Shown here piece by piece: positions 36,885 to 48,187 of a stretch of DNA of 64,000 nt. The stretch is from positions 768,778 to 832,777 of the forward strand of contig JAUJYZ010000677.1 in NCBI GenBank assembly GCA_033675265.1. Reading direction: 5' to 3'. Within the stretch, counting starts at the first letter, position 1, and each line of letters opens with the position of its first letter. The notes below the pieces were generated by a model, which was not told the origin of the DNA, made no database searches, and worked only from the letters and a program-made list of their open reading frames with translations. This DNA comes from Actinostola sp. cb2023. Taxonomy: Eukaryota; Cnidaria; Anthozoa; Actiniaria; Actinostolidae. Made by a program: the position numbers and the translations under genes.

Positions 36885-37325
36885 CCATTATTGTCATCAT
36901 CATCAATATCGTTTTTATCATCATTATATATAATTATCAACATCATTATCATCACTACTATCATTATCATCGTCATCATCATCATAATTTTAATAATATC
37001 ATCATCATCATTATAATTATCATCATCATTATCATCACTACTATCATTATCATCGTCATCATCAATATCGTTTTTATCATCATCATTATAATTATCATCA
37101 TCATTATCATCACTACTATCATCATCATCATTATCATCGTCATCATCAATATCGTTTTTATCATCATCATTATCATCACTACTATCATCATCATTATCAT
37201 CGTCATCATCAACATCGTTTTTATCATCATTATAATTATCATCATCATTATCATCACTACTATCATCATCATTATCATTATCATCGTCATCATCAATATC
37301 GTAATTATCATCATCATTATCATCG
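36885..37325. repeat. ATC/ATT microsatellite within HYD1 copy 2 last exon
   Basis: Higher-order repeat of ATCATCATTATCATC blocks separated by AATATCGTTTTTATCATC. On the minus strand it reads as Asp/Asn/Ser codons. Confidence 0.95.
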
Positions 37326-37554
37326 TCAGATCCACCACCTCCTGCGTTGTTGCTTCTTTCATTGACTGTACCGTTGTATTCTGCCAGGTCAACATCGCCG
37401 TCGTGTCGATAAACGTTGCGATCGCTGTCAACTTTCACAAATTTATCCTTATTTTCGTTATCAACCGTGATCTCGACATAATATTTCACATTATTATTGT
37501 CGCTTTCTTTTGTCAAATTACCATCATAATTATTGACTAGAAGTTGATTATCGG

Positions 37555-37748
37555 GAGTGGATGGAGGCAGGTCGGTGAAGTAGGTACCTATAGATAAAGA
37601 AGTAACGTTTAAATACGAAATTCTGGTATTAAAAGGGGCCTAGCGCAGGGCCTAGAGTGGATGGAGACAGGTCGCTGAAGTAGACACCTATAGATAAAGA
37701 AGTAACGTTTAAACACGAAATTCTGGTATTAAAAGGGGGCCTAGCGCG
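37555..37748. repeat. Exon-derived minisatellite, 2 units
   Basis: Units from 37,555 and 37,654, homologous to 17,087-17,287. Confidence 0.85.
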
Positions 37749-38059
37749 GGGTTCATCTCTCTGTCTCTCTCTTGCTGTCTGGACTACATTTAAATCAAAT
37801 TTGCCCACATTTAAATAAATTTGTAGTCAATTGACTACATTTGCATGTTTTTAAATACATCTACAACTTAAAACATTTGCATTCGTATAACTAAATTTGC
37901 ATGTATTTAACTAAATTTGCATGTATTTAACTAAATTTGCATACATTGCAAGGAATAACCTACCCAGAGATTAAGGGGAAAATAATAATTTCTGAAACTC
38001 ACGGTGTGAATAAAGAATTAAGAGGATATGAAATACTTTCATTGACTAAAACAACTATG

Positions 38060-38307
38060 TTTGACCACAGGCAACCCAAGCTCTTATTTAGTGGTTTTTG
38101 GGATTTTTTTTGGTGATTTGAGCGTTTTTTCCTATCCTAGGCTCTCCTATCTTAGGATAGGAAAAAACGCTCAAATCACCAAATAAACGACTAAATACGA
38201 CTTATGAAGAATGGTATGTTTATTTCAATCAAATTCTCACTCTTTTAAGCAATTTAAAAAAATTACCAAAAACCACTAAATAAGAGCTTGGGTTGCCTGT
38301 GGTTTGA
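38060..38307. mobile_element. CACAGG-family element, 237 bp, with 7-bp target-site duplication
   Basis: Element 38,066-38,302 with perfect TIRs of about 36 bp, starting CACAGGCAACCCAAGCTC. It is flanked by direct 7-bp repeats GTTTGAC (ending at 38,065 and starting at 38,303). The paralogous position in copy 1 (18,926-18,937, GTTTGACCACAG) has one GTTTGAC and no element. An inner hairpin (GAGCGTTTTTTCCTATC and complement) fills the middle. Confidence 0.9.
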
Positions 38308-38508
38308 CCACAGTAAGGCTGTTATGGAGACTATAACTTTTCAAACCATCGATAATTATTGATCTCGATCACATTACCTGGTCCAAACGTCGCATCCGTT
38401 GTCTGATCCGTAGATGCCCATATTGTACCGCTGTCCTGAATACCTGCGGCACCTTCGTCATCCGTGTAGTGGTATAATTTTTGCTGCAAAAGTAGACTTA
38501 GCTTTCAA

Positions 38509-38975
38509 TAACTTTAGTGACCACAGGGAGCTTGTATAACTTTAGTGATTACACAGGAAACCCAATAACTTTAGTGACCACATAGGGAGCCCAATAACTT
38601 TAGTGACCACATAGAAACCCAATAAATTTAGTGACTACAGAAACCCAATAACTTTAGTGACCACAGGGAGCCCAATAACTTTAGTGACCACAGGAAACCC
38701 AATAACTTTAGTGACCACAGGGAGCCCAATAACTTTAGTGACCACAGGAAACCCAATAAATTTAGTGACCACGGAAACCCAATAACTTTAGTGCGCGCTT
38801 GGAGAACCAATAACTTTACATACCACAGGGAGCCCAATAACTTTAGTGACCACAGGAAACCCAATAACTTTAGTGACCACAGGAAACCCAATAACTTTAC
38901 AGTGACCACAGGCGCGCTTGTAGAACTCGTGGATGACCACAGGATACCCAATAACTTTAGTGACCACGTGGAGCC
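38509..38975. repeat. 27-bp CACAGG satellite, array 2
   Basis: About 17 units, more diverged than arrays 1 and 3; many units read CACAGGGAGCCCAA. Isolated unit at 39,180. Confidence 0.92.
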
Positions 38976-38999
38976 CAATAAGCTTAAGTATTGCGGGCC

Positions 39000-39790
39000 G
39001 TACATAACCCAAAATTCATAGAAGAGACAGTACGTATGTCAAAAGCAAAAAAAAAAAAAAATAGTAGAGTTCTCAGTACTTTTTGGTATCTTTTTTGCCT
39101 TGCGGGGGGCAACCTCCCCCCTGCCCCTGTGCTGTGTGCGGCCCTTTATTAGAAACCATAGGAATTCGCCCGATAGGCTTAGTGACCGCAGGGAGCCCAG
39201 TAGATTACATAGAAGATAGAAAATCTCAAAAATTATTCGTACCTTAATCAGTTTAATAGTTTGTGGAACCCGTTATAACGGGCACCGTGCGCGGGACTAG
39301 AGAAAGTGTCCGTTATAACGGGGTGTCCGTTATATAGTGTGGTTTCTTACAGATTACGTCACTCTTTATTGAATTTATTAATAGAAACCTCTATTATAGC
39401 ATACACATCAATAACGCAACATTTGAAACGTCTCAAATGAAAATAAAACTTAAAACCTTGATGAGATACAAGGGAAACTTTGTTAATTTTCTAACCAAAA
39501 TGCAAATATTCATTTCCATTCGTCTCTAATCTTACGTAAATTTCTTCACGAACAATGGTGTGACGTTTGTACTCAAACTCATGTTATGCTGGGGTTGAGT
39601 TTTGTATTAAATTTTACGAAAAGGGGGCTGTAAAAAAGAAACCGTTGTCCGTTATAAATAAAACGTAAGTTTATAACGGGAATCTTTTTAAAGAAAATAG
39701 TATCACCTTTCCGCCGGGACCTATAAAACTGTCCAATTATATCGGGGTGTCCGTTAGGCACACCAGTTGTACTGTAGTACACTAGAGTGA
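39000..39790. other. Insertion-derived sequence with CCGTTATAACGGGG repeats
   Basis: Between 39,265 and 39,760 several GTCCGTTATAACGGGGTGTC-type segments flank AT-rich DNA, and the right end reads CAGTTGTACTGTAGTA. Probably a degraded DNA-transposon relative; no ORF. Confidence 0.4.
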
Positions 39791-39794
39791 TATT

Positions 39795-40980
39795 TCAATA
39801 TCGCTTCGACGACGCATTCACGTATTTAGCTTGGTGGGCGACAACTGAAAACGACGACTTTTTAGGAAGTTAACTGATCGAAGCAAAACGAATAGAGATG
39901 TTTTAACTATTTCTAATTTGAGTGATAATTTATAAACCTAACGTTATATAAAGCAAAACAGGATATTCGCAGTTAAATTTAACTAACGTTTAACTGACAA
40001 GGCAAACATTTTAGCATATAGAACCCCCCCCCCCCCTTTCAGACCTAAGAATCATGAAAGGTCGTAAAACAGTTCATAATAACTAAGGGGGTTCCCCTCT
40101 ATTTTACCAACGATTAAATATCCATAAAGGTTTTAAATTCCGTTTCATTCCGAATAATTAAAACAAAATTAGTTTTCAAAACATTCTAGAAAAATATTAA
40201 TCCGAAAAAATAATCGAAAATTCCCTAAATCTTTTGTACCTTCTTGTTTATTCTTGTGATGTTGATTTCATTTTCGCTTCGACGACACTTTCACTTTCAC
40301 TTTCACGTGTTTGTGATGGGACCACGACGACGAGTTTTAGGAAGTATTTGATCGAAACAGAACGAATGAACGAATGAGATGTTTTCTGTATTTGAGTGAT
40401 TATTAGGCCAGCGGTAGCCAAAAACAATTTACTCAAACGTTACAATAAATTTGCAACAACTTTCTTCAACTCGTCTTCGTTACTCGTCCATTGTTAGCTT
40501 GTGATCCCTACTTTGGCTTGCAATTTGACAAGAATACAATAATGTAATCTCACCTTATTATTGTATTTACTCATATTGAGCAAGATGAAACGTCAAGAAA
40601 TGATTGAAGGGTTGTAGAGTCGTAGTAAAGATCAGTCAAATGACACTCTTTTGTCCAAGGATTTCTAAGAAATGTTTGTTGGTCTCCTGGGCTGGCGAAG
40701 CGTTGCGTGACATATGCGTGACTGAAGTAATGTTTGCCTAAAAGGTCTCATTTTCATCAGAGACAACCGAGACAGAGTACGGGATTTGTGTGAAGTATAT
40801 TAACTTTCTTATATTCCCTGATTATTGTTATATTGCCATCCATTGGCCTGCATCTAACTCTCAGTAAGCGTGACATAGTCACGCCAAATGTCGTCATCAG
40901 GAAGTTCGGGGGGATTCCCCATATTGGCCAAAAATGACCTTCAGATCATACCTAAATATCATGACGTCGTCATCTGTTGT
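39795..40980. repeat. Right part of duplication module, copy 2
   Basis: Homologous to 49,240-50,260, including the segment with GTATTTGATCGAAAC. It includes the decayed HYD1 first exon at about 40,680-40,800. Non-coding otherwise. Confidence 0.65.
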
Positions 40981-41044
40981 GTTCTAAGGAAATCAGTATA
41001 TTTCAAAGCAGTCATTTCACAGAGAATTAATTGATCATGTTTTT

Positions 41045-41450
41045 ATTGATACAATTAACAAAAACCTACATAATTAACAATAATCTACATAATTAACAAT
41101 AATCTACATAATTAACAATATTCTACATAATTAACAATAATCTACATGATTAACAATAATCTATAATTAACAATCATCTACATAATTAACAATAATCTAC
41201 ATAGTTAACAATAATCTACATAGTTAACAATAATCTACATGATTAACAATAATCTACATGATTAACAATAATCTATAATTAACAATAATCTACATAATTA
41301 ACAATATTCTACATAATTAACAATAATCTACATGATTAACAATAATCTATAATTAACAATCATCTACATAATTAACAATAATCTACATAGTTAACAATAA
41401 TCTACATAGTTAACAATAATCTACATAATTAACAATAATCTACATAATCA
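41045..41450. repeat. 19-bp AT-rich satellite, array 3a
   Basis: About 21 units; it contains a higher-order duplication of about 180 bp (41,085-41,265 versus 41,268-41,445). It continues at 42,885. Confidence 0.95.
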
Positions 41451-42890
41451 GGAGCCCATTACTAGGAGCCTTCCTCTCCTATAATAGGTTTGTACGACAT
41501 CAAATGCACAAATTGAACTAAAAATAGAAACACTCATTATAAATTCCGCGCGATTAACCAATCATGTCGCGTCTTACACAATAGGAATTTGACGTCAGAT
41601 ACAAAACTGTTTTGCTTTCAATGTCGGCCGAAAGCGTAGTTCCAGTGATTCTAGTGAAGAATCAGAATCTAGTGAAATTTCAGATCAGTTTCGTCGTCTG
41701 ACTTCAGTACTTCATCAAGCGAGGAAGAACAATGATTGAAAACATTAAAAACAAAACAAAAAAGCAACTCCAGGTATTATTATTTATATCAAAACTTCAA
41801 GTGCGAGAACTTCTAAAAACAAAGCTAGTTCAAAGGCCAGTTCAAAACCCGGCCAAAAAACGAACATCTTCTGCTCTTTCTGAGAAGGAATTCAACAATC
41901 TGGTATCATGGATAATCTCTTACGAAAAACCTAATTAAACTTGTGCAGGACTAGCAGTGACAACCAAGCTAATGAATATTCCAAACCGCCGGTGTGTTTT
42001 GCTAATTAGCATTTGTTGTCTGAAACGCAGCAAAATGAATCACGAACTTTGAAGTAGGATTTTGTCGAAAATTTTCGACATTGACACAAAGTTCCTTCTA
42101 AAACAGCGAAGTGAGGTACAGGGGAGCTTCTTTTTCTGTCAGGCCTGGATGAAGATTTTATCGCATTTTTATTCAGCGGCTGTTCTTGGAGTGCCGGCTT
42201 TCTTGCCTTCTTTGAACTGAAGACGCCTTTGGCGAAAGAACTTCGCATACACTCAGTGATAACCCTCTTGTTTTAGTGTTCTTTGCCGCTCTTTAAGGCA
42301 CGGTTCGTCGCTTGAAAGTTTCAGTTGTTTTTCGATAATCTTTCGGCGAAGAAGGTCTTTAGCAAAGTGCACATTTGTGTGGTTGGTTATGTTGGCGTAT
42401 ACGTCGCTATCCAAAAATCAGTATGACGAAGGTGATGAATTTTGCTTCATCAGAGTCGAAATCACTGTGAGAACGCTTCATTCTTACGAAGACTAAATCG
42501 TGAATCAAAAACCAACAGAAGAAAGTTGATAAAACAAGAATAAACATATGAAGCGATATGCATAAGAACGTAGAAGAATTTCGCGACATGATGTGAGTCA
42601 CCACTAAGCGCTCTGGCAGTATGTCAGTTTATTGATACATGTGATACATTCATTGTACACAGTTCGTCTCGATCTTGTGCAAGGGAAAAATAAACTTGGA
42701 CTTCCATGGATTAAGAATATCAATATTTTGGATCAAGTCCTCGCGTCTTCCGTTTGGCCGCCATTTTATTTTTCAATTTGAAATTCTTCGGAAATTTGCA
42801 TATCTAAAAATAGCACAATTTGTGCATTTGATGTCGTATGAACCTATTACTAGAGGAAGGCTCCTAGTAATGGGCTCCTGACATAATTAA
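41445..42890. mobile_element. hAT-like element inserted in satellite array 3
   Basis: Element 41,452-42,882 with about 70-bp TIRs starting CAGGAGCCCATTACTAGGAG and ending CTCCTAGTAATGGGCTCCTG, flanked by ACATAAT on both sides. CAGG..CCTG ends with a 7-8 bp AT-rich duplication suggest a hAT-like superfamily. The interior holds an unrecognised short frame (41,732-41,938, KKQLQVLLFISKLQ) and no transposase domain. Confidence 0.75.
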
Positions 42891-43195
42891 CAATAATCTA
42901 CATAATTAACAATAATCTACATAATTAACAATGATCTACATAATTAACAATAATCTACATAATTAACAATAATCTACATAATTAACAATAATCTACATAA
43001 TTAACAATGGTCTACATAATTAACAATAATCTACATAATTAACAATGATCTGCATAATTAACAATGATCTACATAATTGACAATAATCTGCATAATTAAC
43101 AATAATCTACATAATTAACAATGATCTACATAATTAACAATAATCTGCATAATTAACAATGATCTACATAATTGACAATAATCTACATAATTGGG
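42885..43195. repeat. 19-bp AT-rich satellite, array 3b
   Basis: About 16 units continuing array 3a after the inserted element. Confidence 0.95.
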
Positions 43196-43236
43196 AACAA
43201 TAGAAGTTTTCATGTCATGCACACACTTTCATTAAA

Positions 43237-43393
43237 GTCGTTTTCGTCAGATAAGTGGGAAACCTACGGTACGGAATCGAAGACATCTATTCAACCAATC
43301 ACAGCGCGCAAAGTCATTGCTCAGCCAATCAGAATGCTTGGTCACAGCACCAACCGTACCGTAACTACTTCCCACTTGTACGAAAACGACTAA
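43237..43393. mobile_element. MITE of the GTGGGAAAC/CGAAAACGAC family, copy 4
   Basis: Slightly shortened copy at the same module position as 16,652 and 36,679. Confidence 0.75.
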
Positions 43394-43429
43394 AATAAAT
43401 CATTGTATGCTACAAGAAGAGTCATCGTC

Positions 43430-43605
43430 AGATCCACCACCTCCTGCGTTGTTAATTGTTTCTTTCATCAACCGTGATCTCGACATAATATTTCACATTA
43501 TTACTGTCGCTTTATTTTGTCAAATTACCATCATAATTATTGTCTAGAAGTTGATTATCGGGAGTGGATGGAGGCAGGTCGGTGAAGTAGACACCTATAG
43601 ATAAA
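43430..43605 (-). pseudogene. Tox-ART-HYD1 copy 3, last exon, broken
   Basis: Homologous to the last exons at 16833-17119 and 36863-37587. It has a GAA-to-TAA nonsense change at about 43,512 soon after the NYDGNL block and an internal deletion removing the middle of the exon (43,455-43,475). Its companion domain exon is at 48066-48168 (one codon shorter, LYHYTDDQG intact), and the first exon at about 50,110-50,245 has a frame-disrupting change. A dead copy. Confidence 0.75.
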
Positions 43606-44070
43606 GAAGTAACGTTTAAACACGAAATTCTGGTATAAAAAGGGGGCCTAGCGCGGGGCCTAGAGTGGATGGAGGCAGGTCGGTGAAGTAGGTACCTATA
43701 GATAAAGAAGTAACGTTTAAACACGAAATTCTGGTATAAAAAGGGGGGCCTAGCGCGGGGCCTAGAGTGGATGGAGGCAGGTCGGTGAAGTAGGTACCTA
43801 TAGATAAAGAAGTAACGTTTAAACACGAAATTCTGGTATAGAAAGGGAGGCCGAGCGCGGTTCCTAGAGTGGATGGAGGCAGGTCGGTGAAGTAGGTACC
43901 TATAGATAAAGAAGTAAGTACGTTTAAACACGAAATTCTGGTATAAAAAGGGGGGCCTAGCGCGGGGCCTAGAGTGGATGGAGGCAGGTCGGTGAAGTAG
44001 GCACCTATAGATAAAGAAGTAACGTTTAAACACGAAATTCCGGTATAAAAAGGGGGCCTAGAGCGGGGTT
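43562..44070. repeat. Exon-derived minisatellite, 5 units
   Basis: Units begin at 43,562, 43,663, 43,765, 43,867 and 43,972 (period 101-105 bp). Each holds the HYD1 exon start, its acceptor CTATAG and a CCTAGCGCGGGG block. Confidence 0.92.
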
Positions 44071-44389
44071 CTTTCCATTTGCAAACTAAATTTGCATGTA
44101 TTTAACTAAATGTGCATACATTGCAAGGAATAACGTACCCTGAGTTTCAGAGATTAAAGGGAAAACTAGTCGTTTCTAATAGAAAGTGAAGTGCTGCGAG
44201 TTGAATTAGTTGCAGGTTAAACTGCACGTTCATTCTACAGTTCAAGCAAATAATAATGACATGAGATAAGTTCACTTATATGTTTGGGCTTCCTGTGCTT
44301 CAAATTGGCAACACATGAGGCTTTCTGACGAGTGATAAAACTTTATTTCGCTTTTATCATCCCCAATATTTATTTAAACCAATCACAAT

Positions 44390-44900
44390 CGAGAATTCTC
44401 CCGTATCAAGACACTCTACTGTCCTGATATTCTACGGTATCGGGACACTCTACTGTCCTGATATCATATATCACGGACAGTTGGTTAAAATGTGGTTCTA
44501 AATAAGAAACCATTGTATTTTTATATTACTTCTGGTCATTTTAAGGGAAAATATGTTTCATTCAAAAGATAAATAAACGTTTTGAACAAAACTGCGAACG
44601 ATTGAACTTTCCCGCCACTTCTCAAACTCACGGACGCGTGCCGACAATATGCTAATAAGTTTGTATTTTGAAAAGATCGTCCTCGATGTTTTTAGTGAAA
44701 TTCTTTCAATTCGGCGAAAAGAGTGGGATGATAAATAAATAATCGGTCAATTTTGGTTCGATTCCGCGAAATATCAGGACTCGTTAGGTCTTGCCATGGG
44801 TATTTTGGCTCGACTACGTCTCGCCAAAATACGAACCATGGCTCGACCTAACTTACTCGCCCTGATATTTCGCCGAATCGAACCAAAATTGCCCGATTAT
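44390..44900. repeat. Inverted repeats with AATATCAGGACTCG
   Basis: 44,745-44,895: GGTTCGATTCCGCGAAATAT against ATATTTCGCCGAATCGAACC around CCATGG. 44,405-44,475 has TCAAGACACTCTACTGTCCTG repeats. No gene. Confidence 0.65.
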
Positions 44901-45127
44901 ATATAAATATTTGGCGGGTTACGCCGTCGATTTTAATTTATACGGCTGTTCTCAAATTTCAAAATATCATTTCCTTTGCCAAATAAAATAAAATGCTTGT
45001 AGAGCTATCAAAATAACACCTCTGGGCCAAATTTCGGAGCACAACAGCATTTCTTTACCGAGCTATGGGCGAACGAATTTCAAAATATATTCCAGCGTGA
45101 TTGAATAGCGGCGCCATGTTGGAAGAC

Positions 45128-45870
45128 AAGAGATGTCTTCCATCCAACATGGCCTCAAGCATGTTAAGGCCAGGACTATCACCAAAACGAGGAAAGTATT
45201 ATTTTATTTCACTGTTGTCTTCTATTTTGCTGAAACCCCACCAAACTTTGCAGAGTTAATCAACTCCACAATATTCAGATTTTGGATTAACACGTTTTCG
45301 GATAAAGTGGTCACGTGACCTCCAGCCTCACTTCTATGTTGATTCAAACTTTGAATTAAAATGGGCCAATGGGTAATTCATGTACAGAAATAGTTATACA
45401 TAGATTTTGTTTCTATGTATCAGAGGTATCAAAATCTGCCCTCATTGCTGGGTCAATGATATGCATTAAGGAGCTATTTGCTTCAATCTGATTGAATAAT
45501 CAAGTCACGTGACCTATTTTCGAAAATAACTCCTTTATGAACATTAGTTTCCCAGCGATGAGGGCAGATTTGTATACCTCTGACATATTGACACAAAATC
45601 TATGTATAACTATTTCTGTACATGAAATACCCATTGGCCCATTTTAATTCAAAGTTTGACCAAACATAGAAGTGAGGCTGGAGGTCACGTGACCACTTTA
45701 ACAAAAAGTTGGTATTGAAAAATCTGAATATTGTGGAGTTAATTAACTCTGCAAAGTTTGGTGGAGTTTCAACAAAACAGAAGACAACAGCGAAATAAAA
45801 TAGCCTTAGCCTCGTTTTGGTGATAGTCCTGGCCTTAACATGCTTGAGGCGGCCAACATTTCAAAACATA
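45128..45870. mobile_element. Fold-back element, TCAAG(C/T)ATGTTAAGGCC family
   Basis: Arms of about 280 bp with ends CTCAAGCATGTTAAGGCCAG and complement. Both arms contain GGTCACGTGACC. The loop (about 45,430-45,590) also holds TCACGTGACC. Non-coding. Confidence 0.85.
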
Positions 45871-46465
45871 AATTCAAGCTTAGAGTTGATATATATCACT
45901 TCATTTGACTATAAATAGAACTTCTAAACATGTATAAAACTATAAACATTTAATATGGTACAAATTAGTTGTTTTCAACGACTTTCCAGAGACGTAACCT
46001 GGTAACTAGCGTTATCAAGTAAGATCAGAGTTGCGTGACAAAACTCAAACTTCGATAACTCGGACACAAAACATCGAGCCCATCTGAAAATTTATACAAT
46101 AATTCATATGACAATTCTCTAAAACACTGCCAAGAATCAAGTTGATAGGATCCATAGCTAAATATTACAACTAATTCTAATTAATTCTCAAGGGGAAGTG
46201 ACGTCAAGTGCAAACGAAGAATTCGGTTGTTTATTTTCTAGCACGTTTTCCACGGTGAACTTTCACCATCCCCCGAACACATCTGGTACAGTTTAACAGA
46301 ATTTTTGGCTTTCTTTCCTGAGTGTAAGTACAACAAAACCAAGGAGAACGTAACGTTCGTGCAGAATGTAATGTGTTATTATTACCACCGCTGATCATAA
46401 GTATTACATGCTCCCAAAATCATCTCCATTCACGATAAGGGAACATAAATCTCGATTTTTGCCAG
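45870..46465. other. Unannotated AT-rich spacer
   Basis: No gene, repeat family or promoter recognised. Confidence 0.5.
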
Positions 46466-46469
46466 ACGT

Positions 46470-47985
46470 CACAGGAACCCCATCTCAACACAGAAACCCC
46501 ATCTCAACACAGGAACCCCATCTCAACACGGGAAGCCCATCTCAACACAGGAACCCCATCTCAACACAGGAAGCGCATCTCAACAAAGGAAGCCCATCTC
46601 AACACAGGAACCCCATCTCAACACAGGAAGCGCATCTCAACAAAGGAACCCCATCTCAACACAGGAACCCCATCTCAACACAGGAACCCCATCTCAACAC
46701 GGGAAGCCCATCTCAACACAGGAACCCCATCTCAACACAGGAAGCGCATCTCAACAAAGGAACCCCATCTCAACACAGGAACCCCATCTCAACACAGGAA
46801 CCCCATCTCAACACGGGAAGCCCATCTCAACACAGGAACCCCATCTCAACACAGGAAGCGCATCTCAACAAAGGAACCCCATCTCAACACAGGAACCCCA
46901 TCTTAACACAGGAACCCCATCTCAACACAGGAACCCCATCTCAACACAGGAAGCGCATCTCAACAAAGGAACCCCATCTCAACACAGGAACCCCATCTCA
47001 ACACGGAAGCCCATCTCAACACAGGAACCCCATCTCAACACAGGAAGCGCATCTCAACAAAGGAACCCCATCTCAACACAGGAACCCCATCTTAACACAG
47101 GAACCCCATCTCAACACAGGAACCCCATCTCAACACAGGAAGCGCATCTCAACAAAGGAACCCCATCTCAACACAGGAACCCCATCTCAACACGGGAAGC
47201 CCATCTCAACACAGGAACCCCATCTCAACACAGGAAGCGCATCTCAACAAAGGAACCCCATCTCAACACAGGAACCCCATCTTAACACAGGAAGCCCATC
47301 TAAACACAGGAAGCCCATCTCAACACAGGAAGCCCATCTCAACACAGGAAGCCCATCTCAACACAGGAAGCCCATCTCAACACAGGAACCCCATCTCAAC
47401 ACAGGAACCCCATCTCAACACAGGAACATCATCTCAACACAGGAAGCCCATCTCAACACAGGAAGCGCATCTCAACAAAGGAACCCCATCTCAACACAGG
47501 AACCCCATCTTAACACAGGAAGCCCATCTAAACACAGGAAGCCCATCTCAACACAGGAAGCCCATCTCAACACAGGAACCCCATCTCAACACAGGAACCC
47601 CATCTCAACACAGGAAGCGCATCTCAACACAGGAACCCCATCTCAACACAGGAAGCCCATCTCAACACAGGAAGAGCATCTCAACAAAGGAAGCCCATCT
47701 CAACACAGGAAGACCAGCTCAACACAGGAACCCCATCTCAACACAGGAACCCCATCTCAACACAGGAACCCCATCTCAACACAGGAAGCGCATCTCAACA
47801 CAGGAACCCCATCTCAACACAGGAAGCCCATCTCAACACAGGAACCCCATCTCAACAGAGGAAGCCCATCTCAACACAGGAACCCCATCTCAACACAGGC
47901 AGCCCATCTCAACACAGGAACCCCATCTCAACACACTGGAACCCCATCTCAACACAGGAAGCCCAGCTCAACACAGGAAGCCCAA
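46470..47985. repeat. 19-bp CACAGGAACCCCATCTCAA satellite, about 80 units
   Basis: Units are CACAGGAACCCCATCTCAA, CACAGGAAGCCCATCTCAA or CAAAGGAACCCC variants, arranged in higher-order blocks of about 140-190 bp. Flanks equal those of the two-unit site at 18,798-18,848. The 527-codon frame through it exists because the unit has no stop in any frame. Confidence 0.96.
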
Positions 47986-48065
47986 GATTAGTTTTCAATA
48001 ATAATCTCTGAAACTCAGGGATATATTTGTAAACCATCGATAATTATTTATCTCGATCACATTAC

Positions 48066-48168
48066 CTGGTCCAAACTTCGCATCCGTCGCATCCGTAGAT
48101 GACCGTATTCTACCGCTGTCCTGAATACCTGCGGCACCTTGGTCATCCGTGTAATGGTATAATTTTTG
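48066..48168 (-). pseudogene. Tox-ART-HYD1 copy 3, domain exon
   Basis: Counterpart of 19002-19107, 103 nt instead of 106, same acceptor (TTTTGCAG) and donor (GTAATG); LYHYTDDQGAAGI preserved. Separated from its broken last exon (43,430-43,605) by over 4 kb of inserted DNA and satellite. Confidence 0.65.
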
Positions 48169-48187
48169 CTGCAAAAGTAGACTAAGC

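Larger units (their letters stand above)
36863..38483 (-). pseudogene. Tox-ART-HYD1 copy 2: domain exons intact, long acidic tail, first exon decayed
   Basis: Exons 38378-38483 (LYHYTDDEG, intact splice sites) and 36863-37587 remain open and in matching phase. The last exon is 725 nt instead of 287 because a GAT/GAC microsatellite (36,885-37,325) extends the frame into a long Asp/Asn/Ser tail before the stop. The paralogous first exon (about 40,680-40,800) contains an in-frame TAG and changed sequence. An about 240-bp transposon sits in the intron at 38,066. Whether an alternative 5' exon rescues the gene cannot be told. Confidence 0.55.

Noticed and set aside
46408..47991. 527-codon open frame
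   Set aside because: It is the 19-bp satellite read through; the unit has no stop codon in any frame, and codon content is only that of the repeat.
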